Positions 17,461 to 26,358 of a stretch of DNA of 64,000 bases are shown here, one piece after another. The stretch is from UBA1724 sp051884615 (GTDB lineage: Bacteria > Verrucomicrobiota > Lentisphaeria > Oligosphaerales > Oligosphaeraceae), in assembly GCA_051884615.1 (NCBI GenBank), contig JBJEVT010000041.1:124001-188000 (forward strand), in the 5' to 3' direction. The notes under the pieces are model-generated. The model was not told the DNA's origin, ran no database searches, and saw only the letters and a program-made list of their open reading frames with translations. The position numbers and the translations under genes were made by a program. Each line of letters starts with the position of its first letter. Position 1 is the stretch's first letter.

Positions 17461-17486
17461 GTGCCGCCCGGCGAGCCGGGCGGCAC
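17461..17486. terminator. Strong GC hairpin between convergent genes
   Basis: GTGCCGCCCGGC pairs perfectly with GCCGGGCGGCAC around a two-base centre. Its place between two converging genes suits a bidirectional transcription stop, but no T-tract follows on either strand. Confidence 0.4.
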
Positions 17487-17487
17487 T

Positions 17488-17531
17488 GTGTGGTCTGTGT
17501 TGAAGCGGCAGCGTCCTCTGGGCTCGCCCTG
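17488..17531 (+). repeat. Dispersed GC-rich repeat, copy 1
   Basis: It begins GTGTGGTCTGTGT, continues GAAGCGGCAGCG and ends GGGCTCGCCCTG. A close inverted copy lies downstream of the SNF2 helicase. GGGCCGCAGGCG follows close behind and also recurs near the second copy. This copy lies just past the 3' end of the beta-galactosidase gene. Confidence 0.7.
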
Positions 17532-17559
17532 TGGTCTGGGGCGGGCCGCAGGCGTTGCG

Positions 17560-20500
17560 TCAGGGCCTTTGGAGTCGGCGGGCGAGCTTCATCCAGTCGT
17601 CCTGGGAGAGTCCGGCGGGATAGGGGAAGAGCCGGAAGGCGAGGCGATGGACGCCGGCATGGAGCCGACATTCCTCCACCGTGTCTTCCCCGCAGGAGCG
17701 GGTGCCCAGTCCCCTCTGGTGGAGATCCAGATTCAGATAGGTCACCTGCCGCGGGGTCAATTCATTTTGATGTCGAGCGGTGAAGAGGTCCTCGGGGGTG
17801 TAAGGCAGAGCGGAGGCCTCCAATTCCATGCCCATTCCCACCGCCATGAGTCCCACCCTTCCATTTTCCAGGGCGATGGCGCGGATATCGGTATGGTTTC
17901 CGGACTCCTGGGGTTTCACATAGGGGAAGAGCTGTTGGTCGACCCTTTGTTCGTAGTATCCCACCCGGCATCCGGCCTTGCGGTCCCAGTAGTTTTCCTG
18001 GGGGCCGTTTCCGAAGAAGCGGAGCGTGTCGAAGGCGTGGGGGAGGGGCAGGGAGACTCCCAGGCGGGGCATATCCTCCAATTCCCGGGGGACATGGAAG
18101 GTGAGTTCCACCTCCAGGGAGCCGTCCAGCCGGAAATGGAGATGTCGTTCCACGGTGAAGGCCGCCTGGTTTTTGGCGGTGAAGGTGGCCTGGCTTTGCA
18201 TCACCAGGGAACCGTCTTCCTGGAGGCTGCTGGATGCCAGCTTTTCCGTCGTCTGGAGATGGAAGAGATCCTGTTGTTCCAGCCATGTGTGCGCCATGCG
18301 CCAGGGGCTCTCGATTTCGCTGAGGATTCCGTCGTTGTCCACCAGTCCCCGTACGAATTGTTCGGTGGCCTTTCCCTGGAGGAGTTTTTCGCCCCGGAAG
18401 AGCCATTGGTCGGGCATGGCGCCATCGGTGAAATGCACCAGGCTTTCCCCGTCGTTGATGGTGTTTTCGCTGAAGCCCAGGTGGCTTTCCGGCAGTGGGG
18501 GGAAGTTCTCCAGAGTATTCCAGGGGACCTGTTCCGTGAGGCAGAACTGCTGGCATGCCACCACATATCCGGCGGGGGCCCATGGGGTCTCCTCCTTCTG
18601 GCTTCCCCGGATGGTCAGGAAAATCTCCTCGCCGGGAATCCGGGAGACGCCTTCCAGGAGGCTTTCCCCCAATTCCACCAGGCGGCTTTCCCCGGGCGCC
18701 AGTCCAGCCGTGGCCTCCGCGGGCAGTTCGCCCTGGCGGAGCACCTGCCCCTCCTTCTGGAGCTCCCAGGAGAAGGAGAGATCATCCAGCGTGGTGAAAT
18801 AGCGCCAATTCCGGAGCAGATACTGCTGGCGGGATGGCTGCTGTTCCTGGAAATCAAAGGGGCGCGCCAGGAATTGGAACTCCAGGCAGGAGGGATGGGG
18901 GGTGCGGTCCGGCAGCACCATGCCGTTGATGCAGAAATTGCCGTCGTTGGGATGGTCGCCGAAATCGCCGCCGTAGGCCCAGTAATCCCTGCCCTTGTCG
19001 TCGGTCTTCCGCAGCCCCTGGTCCACCCAGTCCCAGATATACCCGCCCTGGAACCGGACATACTTCCGGAAATATTGGAAATACCGGTGGATGCTTCCGT
19101 TGGAGTTGCCCATGGCGTGGGTGTATTCGCAGGGGATGAAGGGGCGGGACTCCACGGGCATGTTGTCCTTGATCCAGGCGTCCATGGACTCGAAGGCGGG
19201 ATACATGGGGGAGACCGTGTCGACCCAGGTCTCGCCATCGTGGGGCACATAGAATCCATGGCCCCGTTCGTCCACGGTGATGTCGTCGGTCAGCTCGCAG
19301 TAATGGACGCCCCGGGAGGGGTCGTAGGCCTTCGCCCAGGCCGCCAGGGCGATGAAGTCCGCCCCCCTTCCCGCCTCGTTGCCCAGGGACCATAAATGGA
19401 TGCAGGGGAAGTTCTTATAGATGCAGACCATGCGGCGCATCCGGTCCATCATGGCGGGGAGCCAGAGGGGGTGGTCCGTCAGATGTCCGCAGTAGGCGTG
19501 ACATTCGATGTTCGCCTCGCTGATGACGTAGAAACCCAGCTGGCTGGCCAGGGCGCAGAGTCGTTCGTCGTTGGGATAGTGGCAAGTGCGGATGGCGTTG
19601 AAATTCAGCCGTTTCATCAGCAGGAGATCCTGGCGGATGCTTTCCGGGGTCACCGTCTTGCCCATTCTCTCGTCGAAATCGTGGCGGTTCACGCCCAGGA
19701 ACTTCACGGGCTTTCCGTTGATGAGGAGGCACCCGTCCTTGCGGCGCACGCTGCGGAATCCCAGGAAGGTTCCCGTGGCCTCCACCACCTGGTCCCGGGC
19801 GTCCACCAGGCAGACCGTCAGGCGATAGAGGAAGGGGGTTTCGGCGCTCCAGCGCTTCACCTTGGGGAAGGAGAAAGTCTCCTCCGCCAGGGGCTGGAGG
19901 CGTTCCTCCTCGGGATAGTGGTACATGCAGCCGTTGGCGTAGAACGGCAGTTCCCTGGGGGTTTCCCAGAGGGGGGTCTCTCCGTCGTAGACCTGGATGC
20001 GGAAGCGCCATCCCTGGGGGATGACATGGGTCTTCCGGAATCCGGCGTCCAGCCGCAGGGTGAGGATGCCGGTGGATTCCGTCTCCTCGTCCAGGCTTGT
20101 CCGGGCGAAGACGTCGGCGATGTAATTGGCGGGGGTGTATTGGAGATAGACATCCCGGATCAACCCCGCCATGCGCCAGTGGTCCTGACATTCCAGGAAG
20201 GAGCCATCGGACCAGCGGATGACCAGCACCGTCAGCTGGTTTTTCTGGCCGGGCTTCACGAAATCGGTGATGTCGAACTCGCAGCTGGTGCGGGAATCCT
20301 TGGCCATGCCCACGCCGTGGCCGTTCACATAGACGAATCCGCAGGTCTCCATGCCCCCGAAATGGAGGACCAGGCGCTCCATCTTCTCCCGCACCAGGAA
20401 CTCCCGGCGATAGACGCCGCAGGGATTCCGCTCCTCGGGCACCAGGGGAGGCGTGTCCTTGAAGGGCATGCACACATTCACATAGTGGGGATAGTCAAAG

Positions 20501-20781
20501 CCCTGGCAAGTCCAGTTTCCCGGCACCTGGATGGGGGCGTCCCCCTCCTGCTCTCCTCCCTCCAGCAGCGCCGTGGGCACCTCCTCCGGACGGGAGAAGA
20601 GCCAGAACCGCCACTGGCCATTCAGGCTTTCGATGGCGGGACACGCGAAGGGCTCCCAGCTTCCCTTCCGGGCCTCCTCCTCCGTGGACCAAGTGAAGAG
20701 GGGGGAACGGCCGGGGAGCAGATTCACCTGGGGCACCATGGGGGATTCCCAGAGGCGCGCCGTCAAATCAAAGAGTTTCAT
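17560..20781 (-). CDS. lacZ: Glycoside hydrolase family 2 beta-galactosidase
   Basis: The 1073-residue protein has the full LacZ architecture: a jelly-roll sugar-binding domain, Ig-like domains, the TIM barrel and a C-terminal beta-galactosidase small-chain domain. The acid/base Glu469 is in LWSLGNEAGRG, and the nucleophile Glu552 in PFIPCEYTHAMGN. NRHDFDERMG and RTCHYPNDE are the usual barrel motifs. It hydrolyses terminal beta-galactosides. No signal peptide is seen, so it is cytoplasmic and needs imported oligosaccharides. It is the last gene of a minus-strand run behind pyrF (66-nt gap) and ends beside a dispersed repeat. The gene symbol is given by homology; there is no lac operon here. 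Confidence 0.95.
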   Translation of the reverse strand: MKLFDLTARLWESPMVPQVNLLPGRSPLFTWSTEEEARKGSWEPFACPAIESLNGQWRFWLFSRPEEVPTALLEGGEQEGDAPIQVPGNWTCQGFDYPHYVNVCMPFKDTPPLVPEERNPCGVYRREFLVREKMERLVLHFGGMETCGFVYVNGHGVGMAKDSRTSCEFDITDFVKPGQKNQLTVLVIRWSDGSFLECQDHWRMAGLIRDVYLQYTPANYIADVFARTSLDEETESTGILTLRLDAGFRKTHVIPQGWRFRIQVYDGETPLWETPRELPFYANGCMYHYPEEERLQPLAEETFSFPKVKRWSAETPFLYRLTVCLVDARDQVVEATGTFLGFRSVRRKDGCLLINGKPVKFLGVNRHDFDERMGKTVTPESIRQDLLLMKRLNFNAIRTCHYPNDERLCALASQLGFYVISEANIECHAYCGHLTDHPLWLPAMMDRMRRMVCIYKNFPCIHLWSLGNEAGRGADFIALAAWAKAYDPSRGVHYCELTDDITVDERGHGFYVPHDGETWVDTVSPMYPAFESMDAWIKDNMPVESRPFIPCEYTHAMGNSNGSIHRYFQYFRKYVRFQGGYIWDWVDQGLRKTDDKGRDYWAYGGDFGDHPNDGNFCINGMVLPDRTPHPSCLEFQFLARPFDFQEQQPSRQQYLLRNWRYFTTLDDLSFSWELQKEGQVLRQGELPAEATAGLAPGESRLVELGESLLEGVSRIPGEEIFLTIRGSQKEETPWAPAGYVVACQQFCLTEQVPWNTLENFPPLPESHLGFSENTINDGESLVHFTDGAMPDQWLFRGEKLLQGKATEQFVRGLVDNDGILSEIESPWRMAHTWLEQQDLFHLQTTEKLASSSLQEDGSLVMQSQATFTAKNQAAFTVERHLHFRLDGSLEVELTFHVPRELEDMPRLGVSLPLPHAFDTLRFFGNGPQENYWDRKAGCRVGYYEQRVDQQLFPYVKPQESGNHTDIRAIALENGRVGLMAVGMGMELEASALPYTPEDLFTARHQNELTPRQVTYLNLDLHQRGLGTRSCGEDTVEECRLHAGVHRLAFRLFPYPAGLSQDDWMKLARRLQRP

Positions 20782-20847
20782 GGCGTCGGGGGAAGAGGAG
20801 GGAAGGGAGGAGGAAAAGAGGGGGAAGGCGGTGGGACGGGGAGGGCT

Positions 20848-21537
20848 TCAGGCAAGTTCCTGGAGGATCTTGGCGGCGGCCTCGGCGGGATCGGGAGCCG
20901 CCAGAATGGGACGGCCCACCACGATGAAGTCGGCGCCCGCCTCCTGGGCCTGCCGGGGCGTCATGATCCGCTTCTGGTCCCCGGCGTCCGCTCCTGCGGG
21001 CCGGATGCCCGGAACCACCGTCAGGAACTCGTCCCCCAGCTCCTTCCGCAGCAGAGGCAGCTCCAGGGCGGAGCACACCACCCCGGAAAGGCCCGCCTGA
21101 CGCGCCAATTTCGCCAGGCGCAGCACCTGCTCCTGGGGAGAGGCGCTCACCCCCACCGCCTCCAGCTGCGCCTGGTCCATGCTGGTGAGCACCGTCACGG
21201 CGATGACCCGGGCGCCCGTCTCCCGCATGGCCTGGGCGGCGGCATCCAGCATGGCGGGGCCGCCGAAGGCGTGGACATCGATGATGTCGCCGCCGACGAG
21301 GGCGCCGGAGCGGATGGCGTTGGCCACGGTATTGGGGATGTCGTGGTATTTCATGTCCAGGAAGACCTTTTTGTTTCGGGCCTTGAGTTCCTGGAGCACC
21401 CGGGGGCCGTAGTGGGTGAAGAGCTGTTTGCCCACCTTATACCATTCCACACTGGGGCCGATGCGGTCCACCATGGTCAGGGCCTGTTCCAGCTCCGGGA
21501 GATCCAGAGCGCAGATCAGGGTCGTCTTCTTGGTCAT
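20848..21537 (-). CDS. pyrF: Orotidine 5'-phosphate decarboxylase
   Basis: The 229-residue enzyme converts OMP to UMP, the last step of de novo pyrimidine synthesis. The active-site motif FLDMKYHDIPNTV carries the catalytic Lys and Asp pair, and VVPGIRPAG and FIVVGRPI are the phosphate-binding loops. The frame runs much further upstream, but the ATG before TKKTTLICALDLPE gives the normal N-terminus. Upstream, a membrane protein gene ends 29 nt before the start. No other pyrimidine gene is in the window. Confidence 0.96.
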   Translation of the reverse strand: MTKKTTLICALDLPELEQALTMVDRIGPSVEWYKVGKQLFTHYGPRVLQELKARNKKVFLDMKYHDIPNTVANAIRSGALVGGDIIDVHAFGGPAMLDAAAQAMRETGARVIAVTVLTSMDQAQLEAVGVSASPQEQVLRLAKLARQAGLSGVVCSALELPLLRKELGDEFLTVVPGIRPAGADAGDQKRIMTPRQAQEAGADFIVVGRPILAAPDPAEAAAKILQELA

Positions 21538-21566
21538 CTTTCCTGTCTCCGTTGCGTATCGTGTCT

Positions 21567-22373
21567 TCAGGGTTCCCTCTCCGGGGGCTCTGCTCCCTCT
21601 GTCTGTTGCGCGGGGGGAAGAGAAGGAGAGGGGGAGGGAGAAAGGGAGGGAGGGGCCGTCCTGAGGCGGACGACGGCTCTTGCCAGCAGACAGGTCCTCT
21701 TGTGAAGGCTCCGGCAAATCAGCACCATGCCCGAGGCATGGAGGACGAGCGCCATGAGGGCGAAGACAAGCCAGATGTTCCGGGAGAGCTCCCCGAAGAG
21801 CAAATAGCCAAAGCCGTAGAAGAGGCTCCACACCGTCTCCCCGAAGGGCTCTTCCAGGCACGCGCTGACGATCACGCCCAGCGCCAGAAGCCCCAGGCAC
21901 AGGAGCGACAAACCGCCCAGGAGCCTTCCCGGAAGCAGAAGCAGACTCCGGAAGGCGGACTTCCGGTTCCAGAGCTTCTGATAATACAAGGTGAATCCCA
22001 CGAGGTTCAGGGGGAAGCAGACCACCCAGAGCACCGCCCAGGCCCTGCAGTAGAAAAGTTCCCAGGAAATGCCCCACAGTTCGTCCACCCGCATCAACCC
22101 GAACCACCGGGGAAAGGAGGAGATTCCCAGGAGGAAGAGGGAGAGGAAGAGGAAGCAATCCGGGTTGAACCGGAAGCGTCCCGGGCGGGAGAAGGGACGG
22201 CTCAGGAGGAGATAGGAGAGGAAGAAGCACAAAGAAGCCGCTTCCGGCCAATACCCCAGGGACATGACGGGGACCAGAAGCGGCATGGGCTGGACGAGCA
22301 GCGACAACGCCAGCAGGAACAATATCAGCGCCCCGACGAAATACAGGGTCAGAGAGATACTGCGTCTTGCCAT
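21567..22373 (-). CDS. Unknown integral membrane protein
   Basis: The 268-residue protein has about six hydrophobic segments, the first at residues 8-28, and a C-terminal cytoplasmic tail that ends in a Pro/Ser-rich low-complexity stretch. I do not recognise a family, and no charged or cysteine motif suggests transport or catalysis. It lies between a GcvH-like gene (26 nt) and pyrF (29 nt) and is probably in the same transcript. The low-complexity tail corresponds to a repetitive C/T-rich sequence, so its exact end could have been altered by slippage. Confidence 0.7.
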   Translation of the reverse strand: MARRSISLTLYFVGALILFLLALSLLVQPMPLLVPVMSLGYWPEAASLCFFLSYLLLSRPFSRPGRFRFNPDCFLFLSLFLLGISSFPRWFGLMRVDELWGISWELFYCRAWAVLWVVCFPLNLVGFTLYYQKLWNRKSAFRSLLLLPGRLLGGLSLLCLGLLALGVIVSACLEEPFGETVWSLFYGFGYLLFGELSRNIWLVFALMALVLHASGMVLICRSLHKRTCLLARAVVRLRTAPPSLSPSPSPSLPPAQQTEGAEPPEREP

Positions 22374-22399
22374 GGAAAATGCGGGAAGGGGTGGTTCTG

Positions 22400-22837
22400 C
22401 TAGAGGTCGTCCAGATGTTTTGCGTACTGATTGCCGTCCATCAGCAAATTCAGTTCGTTGGGATCGTCGTATTCCATCTTGAAGAGCCAGGCCTTCTTCC
22501 AGTCCAGGTAGATTTGGGAGGGGTCGTCCAGCACGTCCCGGTTGACCTCCACCACCCTGCCGGTCAGGGGGCAGCGCAGATGGCGGATGCGGTTGCGCAC
22601 ATGGAGATGGATGACCAGGGAATCCATGCCCAGTTCATCGCCCTCCATGGGGATGTCGATGCTGGCGATGTCCGTCAGCTCCTCCGCCAGATAGTCGGTG
22701 ATGCCCACGCGGGCGGTCTGGTTTTCCTTGTCGACGCTTGCCCAGACGTGATACCGGTTGAAGACGAAGTCTCTCTTCGGATTCTCCGGATCCTTGCTGG
22801 GGTATTCAGGTTCTTTGCTGGGGTGTTCGGGGGTCAT
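22400..22837 (-). CDS. GcvH-like protein lacking the lipoyl lysine
   Basis: The 145-residue protein aligns with the glycine cleavage H protein over HVWASV..., RVGITDYLAEEL, the CPLTGRVVEVN hairpin and the tail WLFKMEYDDPNELNLLM. Spacing between the two conserved prolines (63 and 90) equals that of E. coli GcvH, so positions can be matched. The lipoylated lysine of the usual ESVKA motif is replaced by Asn82 (HVRNR). It therefore cannot carry lipoate in the normal way. The first 22 residues are a Pro/Glu/Lys-rich repeat. An AAGGAG Shine-Dalgarno supports the start. No glycine cleavage P or T gene is nearby, so its role is unknown; a structural or regulatory function is possible. Confidence 0.8.
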   Translation of the reverse strand: MTPEHPSKEPEYPSKDPENPKRDFVFNRYHVWASVDKENQTARVGITDYLAEELTDIASIDIPMEGDELGMDSLVIHLHVRNRIRHLRCPLTGRVVEVNRDVLDDPSQIYLDWKKAWLFKMEYDDPNELNLLMDGNQYAKHLDDL

Positions 22838-23121
22838 GGTGTTCTACTCCTTGATTCCCTAGGGATGCCCTTTGGCCCGGGATCATCGTCTCCGGGGGAG
22901 CCGGAGGAGGCGGCGAGGCCCAAGGGGAAAAGACGAATGGTGAGGACGGAAGCGGAGGGACAGGCGCCGGGGCGGGAGAAGCCCGCTCCGTGTCGTCTCC
23001 GGGGTTTCTGGGTTGGTGTCCCGTTCCCTGGCCAGGTTCCCGGGGAGACGGGAAACTTTCCGCGGGGTGTGCGGCGGCCCGGGGAACGGGGGAGGGGAAA
23101 GAGAGGGGAGCGGCGGGGGAG

Positions 23122-23991
23122 TCAGGACTGTTTGGGAAGGAGCTGGTCCACGATGCCCTCGAAGGCCGTCGCCGTGGCAGAGGCGGCGTAGCGCTCCACA
23201 AAGGGCTCTCCCGCATCCCCGCCGGCGCAAACCTGGGGATCCAGGGGCAGACGCCCCAGGAAGGGGACGTCGTACTTCCGCGCCAGCTCCTCGCCGGCGC
23301 CCCGGGAGAAGATCTCCACCCGCTCCCCGCAGTGGGGGCAGACGAAGCCGCTCATGTTCTCCACAATGCCCAGGACGGGCAGGGAGAGCTGGGAAAGGAA
23401 ATTCAGGGACTTGCTCACATCCGAGGCGGAGACCTGCTGGGGCGTGGTCACCAGGACCGCGCCGTCCGCCTGGGGCAGCAGCTGGCAAGTGGAGAGACAT
23501 TCGTCGCCGGTGCCGGGAGGGGTGTCGATCACCAGGGCGTCCAGGTCGCCCCACAGCACATCCCCCAGCAGCTGACGGATGATGCCGTGCTTCATGGCGC
23601 CCCGCCAGATCACCGCATGGTCGGCCTGGGGCAGCGTGAAGCCGATGGACATCACCTTCATGTTCAGGGCGCCCATCTCCACGGGAAGGAGCTTCTCCCC
23701 CTCCGCATAGAGGGACGCGCCCTCCAGCCCCAGCATCTTCGGAATGCTGGGTCCGTGGAAATCCACGTCCAGCAGTCCCGTCTGCCAGCCCCGCAGGGAG
23801 AGACTTGCCGCCAGATTGGCCGCCACCGTGCTCTTGCCCACGCCGCCTTTTCCCGACATCACCAGGAAAATGTGGCGGACACCCTTCAGGTTCTCATGCA
23901 CCGCCCGGGTGTCGTCGTGGCATTTTCCACCACAGCTCTCGCAGTCGCCCCCGCTGGGGCAATGGGGACGCTCGCTCTCGTTGCTCTCCAT
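23122..23991 (-). CDS. mrp: Mrp/ApbC-family Fe-S cluster carrier ATPase
   Basis: This 289-residue P-loop ATPase of the Mrp/Nbp35 class loads [4Fe-4S] clusters onto target proteins. The deviant Walker A VMSGKGGVGKST, the switch regions (DVDFHGPSIPKML, DALVIDTPPGTGDE) and the C-terminal cluster-binding CPHC are all present. The N-terminus has an extra cysteine set (CPSGGDCESCGGKC) like archaeal and eukaryotic Nbp35-type proteins. I chose the ATG before ESNESERPHC; the longer frame upstream is an A-rich leader. It is divergent from icd, and a 284-nt gap separates it from the GcvH-like gene downstream. Confidence 0.93.
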   Translation of the reverse strand: MESNESERPHCPSGGDCESCGGKCHDDTRAVHENLKGVRHIFLVMSGKGGVGKSTVAANLAASLSLRGWQTGLLDVDFHGPSIPKMLGLEGASLYAEGEKLLPVEMGALNMKVMSIGFTLPQADHAVIWRGAMKHGIIRQLLGDVLWGDLDALVIDTPPGTGDECLSTCQLLPQADGAVLVTTPQQVSASDVSKSLNFLSQLSLPVLGIVENMSGFVCPHCGERVEIFSRGAGEELARKYDVPFLGRLPLDPQVCAGGDAGEPFVERYAASATATAFEGIVDQLLPKQS

Positions 23992-24107
23992 AAAGAAAAA
24001 AGAAAAAAAACTCTTGGAAGACTCTGGGAAACGCCGGATTCCCGGACGCCCCGCCCCGCGGGAAAAACGCCTCCCCCCAGGGAACCGACAGGAAAAGTTT
24101 ATCGGCA

Positions 24108-24134
24108 AATATAGCCTATGGGAAAAAATTGCAA
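24108..24134 (-). promoter_or_regulatory. Probable mrp promoter
   Basis: On the minus strand a TTGCAA -35 and a TATATT -10 are separated by 15 nt, about 115 nt before the mrp start. The AT-rich box stands out in GC-rich DNA. Confidence 0.5.
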
Positions 24135-24253
24135 GGAGGCGGGAAACGGAAACCGACAGAATTTCCAGATTTTCCTGACATCTTCGGACTTTTGGCGACA
24201 ACACCCGATTCCCTCCCGACTCTATCCACCTCCCCCGCCACCCTCCCCCGCAT

Positions 24254-24259
24254 TATATT
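24254..24259 (+). promoter_or_regulatory. Probable -10 box of icd
   Basis: TATATT lies 68 nt before the icd ATG in the region shared with the divergent mrp gene. No good -35 is seen. Confidence 0.45.
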
Positions 24260-24327
24260 CTGTCCCTGTGCGGATTCGTGCGGAGCGAATGCGCCTTTCT
24301 TTCTGGTCTTTACGGAGTCCCATTTCC

Positions 24328-25557
24328 ATGTCTGACATCATCACCATGACCCCGCAGGGTCTAGTCACCGGGGACCATCCCGTCATTCCCTTCATCGAGG
24401 GCGACGGCATTGGCCCGGACATCTGGCGCGCCACCCAGTCCGTCGTGGACGCGGCGGTGGAGAAGGCCTACCAGGGTCGTCGTTCCCTGGAGTGGCTGGA
24501 GGTTTTGGCGGGGGAGAAGGCCTTTCACGCCACGGGCTCCTGGCTGCCCGACGCCACGCTGGACGCCTTCCGGAAGTACCTTGTGGGCATCAAGGGTCCC
24601 CTGACCACCCCCATTGGCGGCGGCATCCGCAGCCTGAACGTGGCCATCCGCCAGGCCCTGGACCTCTATGTCTGCCTGCGTCCCGTGCGTCACTTCCAGG
24701 GGGTCCCCTCCCCCGCCAAGCATCCCGAGCTGGTGGACATGACCATCTTCCGGGAGAACACGGAGGACATCTACGCCGGCGTGGAGTTCAAGGCGGATTC
24801 TCCGGAGGCCAAGCGCATCCTGGAGTTTCTGAAGACCGAGTTCCCGGCGCATTTCGCACGGATCCGCTTTCCCCAGGAGTGCGGCATCGGCGTGAAGCCC
24901 GTCTCCCGGGAGGGCACCCAGCGTCTGGTGGAGGCCGCCATCGAATACGCCATCCGGGAGGAGCGGGATTCCGTCACCCTGGTGCACAAGGGGAACATCA
25001 TGAAGTTCACCGAGGGCGCCTTCCGGGACTGGGGCTACCAGGTGGCCCGGGAGAAGTACAACGCCCAGCCCGTGGGCGAGGGTCCCTGGTGCTCCTTCCC
25101 CCATCCCCGCACCGGCAAGCCCATCGTGGTCAAGGACGTCATCGCCGACGCCTTCCTGCAGCAGATCCAGACCCGTCCCGCCGAATATAGCGTGGTCGCC
25201 ACCCTGAACCTGAACGGGGACTACATCTCCGACGCCCTGGCGGCGGAAGTGGGCGGCATCGGCATCGCCCCCGGCGCCAACATCAACGCCCGCACCGGCG
25301 CGGCGGTCTTCGAGGCCACCCACGGCACCGCCCCCAAGTACGCCAACCAGGACAAGGTGAATCCGGGCAGCCTCATCCTCTCCGCGGAACTCCTGCTGCG
25401 CCATCTGGGCTGGCGGGAGGCCGCCGACCTGGTGATCCAGGGTCTGGAGAAAGCCATCGCCGGCAAGACCGTCACCTACGACTTCGCCCGGCAGATGGAG
25501 GGCGCGACCCTGGTCAGCTGCTCCGAGTTCGGCAGACAGATCATCCGCTGCATGTAG
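24328..25557 (+). CDS. icd: Isocitrate dehydrogenase, probably NADP-dependent
   Basis: The 409-residue enzyme oxidises isocitrate to 2-oxoglutarate in the TCA cycle. The substrate-binding IFRENTEDIYAGVEF, the catalytic VTLVHKGNIMKFTEGAF, the metal-site region NLNGDYISDALAAEVGGIG and the cofactor loop ATHGTAPKYANQ are all present and typical of the E. coli-type NADP enzyme. The chosen ATG follows a weak ACGGAG Shine-Dalgarno; the open frame before it is AT-rich upstream DNA. It stands divergent to mrp and leads the plus-strand series that continues to the Mla locus. Confidence 0.96.
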   Translation: MSDIITMTPQGLVTGDHPVIPFIEGDGIGPDIWRATQSVVDAAVEKAYQGRRSLEWLEVLAGEKAFHATGSWLPDATLDAFRKYLVGIKGPLTTPIGGGIRSLNVAIRQALDLYVCLRPVRHFQGVPSPAKHPELVDMTIFRENTEDIYAGVEFKADSPEAKRILEFLKTEFPAHFARIRFPQECGIGVKPVSREGTQRLVEAAIEYAIREERDSVTLVHKGNIMKFTEGAFRDWGYQVAREKYNAQPVGEGPWCSFPHPRTGKPIVVKDVIADAFLQQIQTRPAEYSVVATLNLNGDYISDALAAEVGGIGIAPGANINARTGAAVFEATHGTAPKYANQDKVNPGSLILSAELLLRHLGWREAADLVIQGLEKAIAGKTVTYDFARQMEGATLVSCSEFGRQIIRCM

Positions 25558-25592
25558 CCCCCTCCCTCCCCCGTCTCCTCCCTTCCCCTCCC

Positions 25593-26339
25593 ATGGAATT
25601 TCTCGGCATAGACTGCTCCACCCCCCAGGGGATCCAGGCGGCCTTCCGCGCCCATGCCCGCATGCTGCGGGACGACATGGTCGCCTTGGACCGTTTCCGG
25701 CATCTTCCCGCCTGCGAGGAGCTCACCTCCCGGGATTTGAAGGGGAAGGGCTACGACGGGGCGTTTCTGGACTCCCTGGACACCCTGACCTGCCTTCCCC
25801 CGCCGGGAGACAGCCTCTACCAGGGGGAGGACTCCCCCTTCTCCCTCCAATACGAGAACATTCTGGAGCGGATGGGGGAGAATCCGGAGGAGTTGAAGCG
25901 GGAGAGCCAGGAGTACTACGACAGCCTTCCCCCCGAGGGCAAGCTCCAGGCGGATGCGTTGGACATGGCGCACATCCTGGTCAACACCTTCTTCATGCTC
26001 TCCCTGGACTGGGCGCAGGTCTCCGTCATCGGCAACCTGCCCTTCTGCCCGCCCCGGGTCCAACTGGGTTTTCTGGGGCGGCTGGGCATGGGATGCGCCC
26101 ACGCCAAGAGCGTCTTCGACCGCGTCAGCTCCCAGCAGCTCGACCTCGCCCTGATCGAGCAGCTGACCATCCTCTCCCTCGCCCAGGAGTTGAAGACCGT
26201 CCTGGAGACCTGGATCCGGGAGAATCCCCAATACGGGCAGGCGCTGGAGACCCGCACGGACATCCTGAACCAGATCCTGGACACCCTGAAGAAGCTGATA
26301 AAGACCACGCGGCGGCTCCAGAAGGGAGAGACCCAGTAA
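25593..26339 (+). CDS. Unknown helical cytoplasmic protein
   Basis: The 248-residue protein is mostly alpha-helical by composition, with no signal peptide or membrane helix. Its last 70 residues (LAQELKTVLETWIREN...LDTLKKLIKTTRRLQKGE) look like an amphipathic or coiled-coil segment. I recognise no family. It begins 35 nt after icd and ends 19 nt before the MlaE-like permease, so it may belong to the lipid transport operon, but nothing in its sequence shows this. Confidence 0.65.
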   Translation: MEFLGIDCSTPQGIQAAFRAHARMLRDDMVALDRFRHLPACEELTSRDLKGKGYDGAFLDSLDTLTCLPPPGDSLYQGEDSPFSLQYENILERMGENPEELKRESQEYYDSLPPEGKLQADALDMAHILVNTFFMLSLDWAQVSVIGNLPFCPPRVQLGFLGRLGMGCAHAKSVFDRVSSQQLDLALIEQLTILSLAQELKTVLETWIRENPQYGQALETRTDILNQILDTLKKLIKTTRRLQKGETQ

Positions 26340-26358
26340 AACAGGAGAAAGCCCCACC

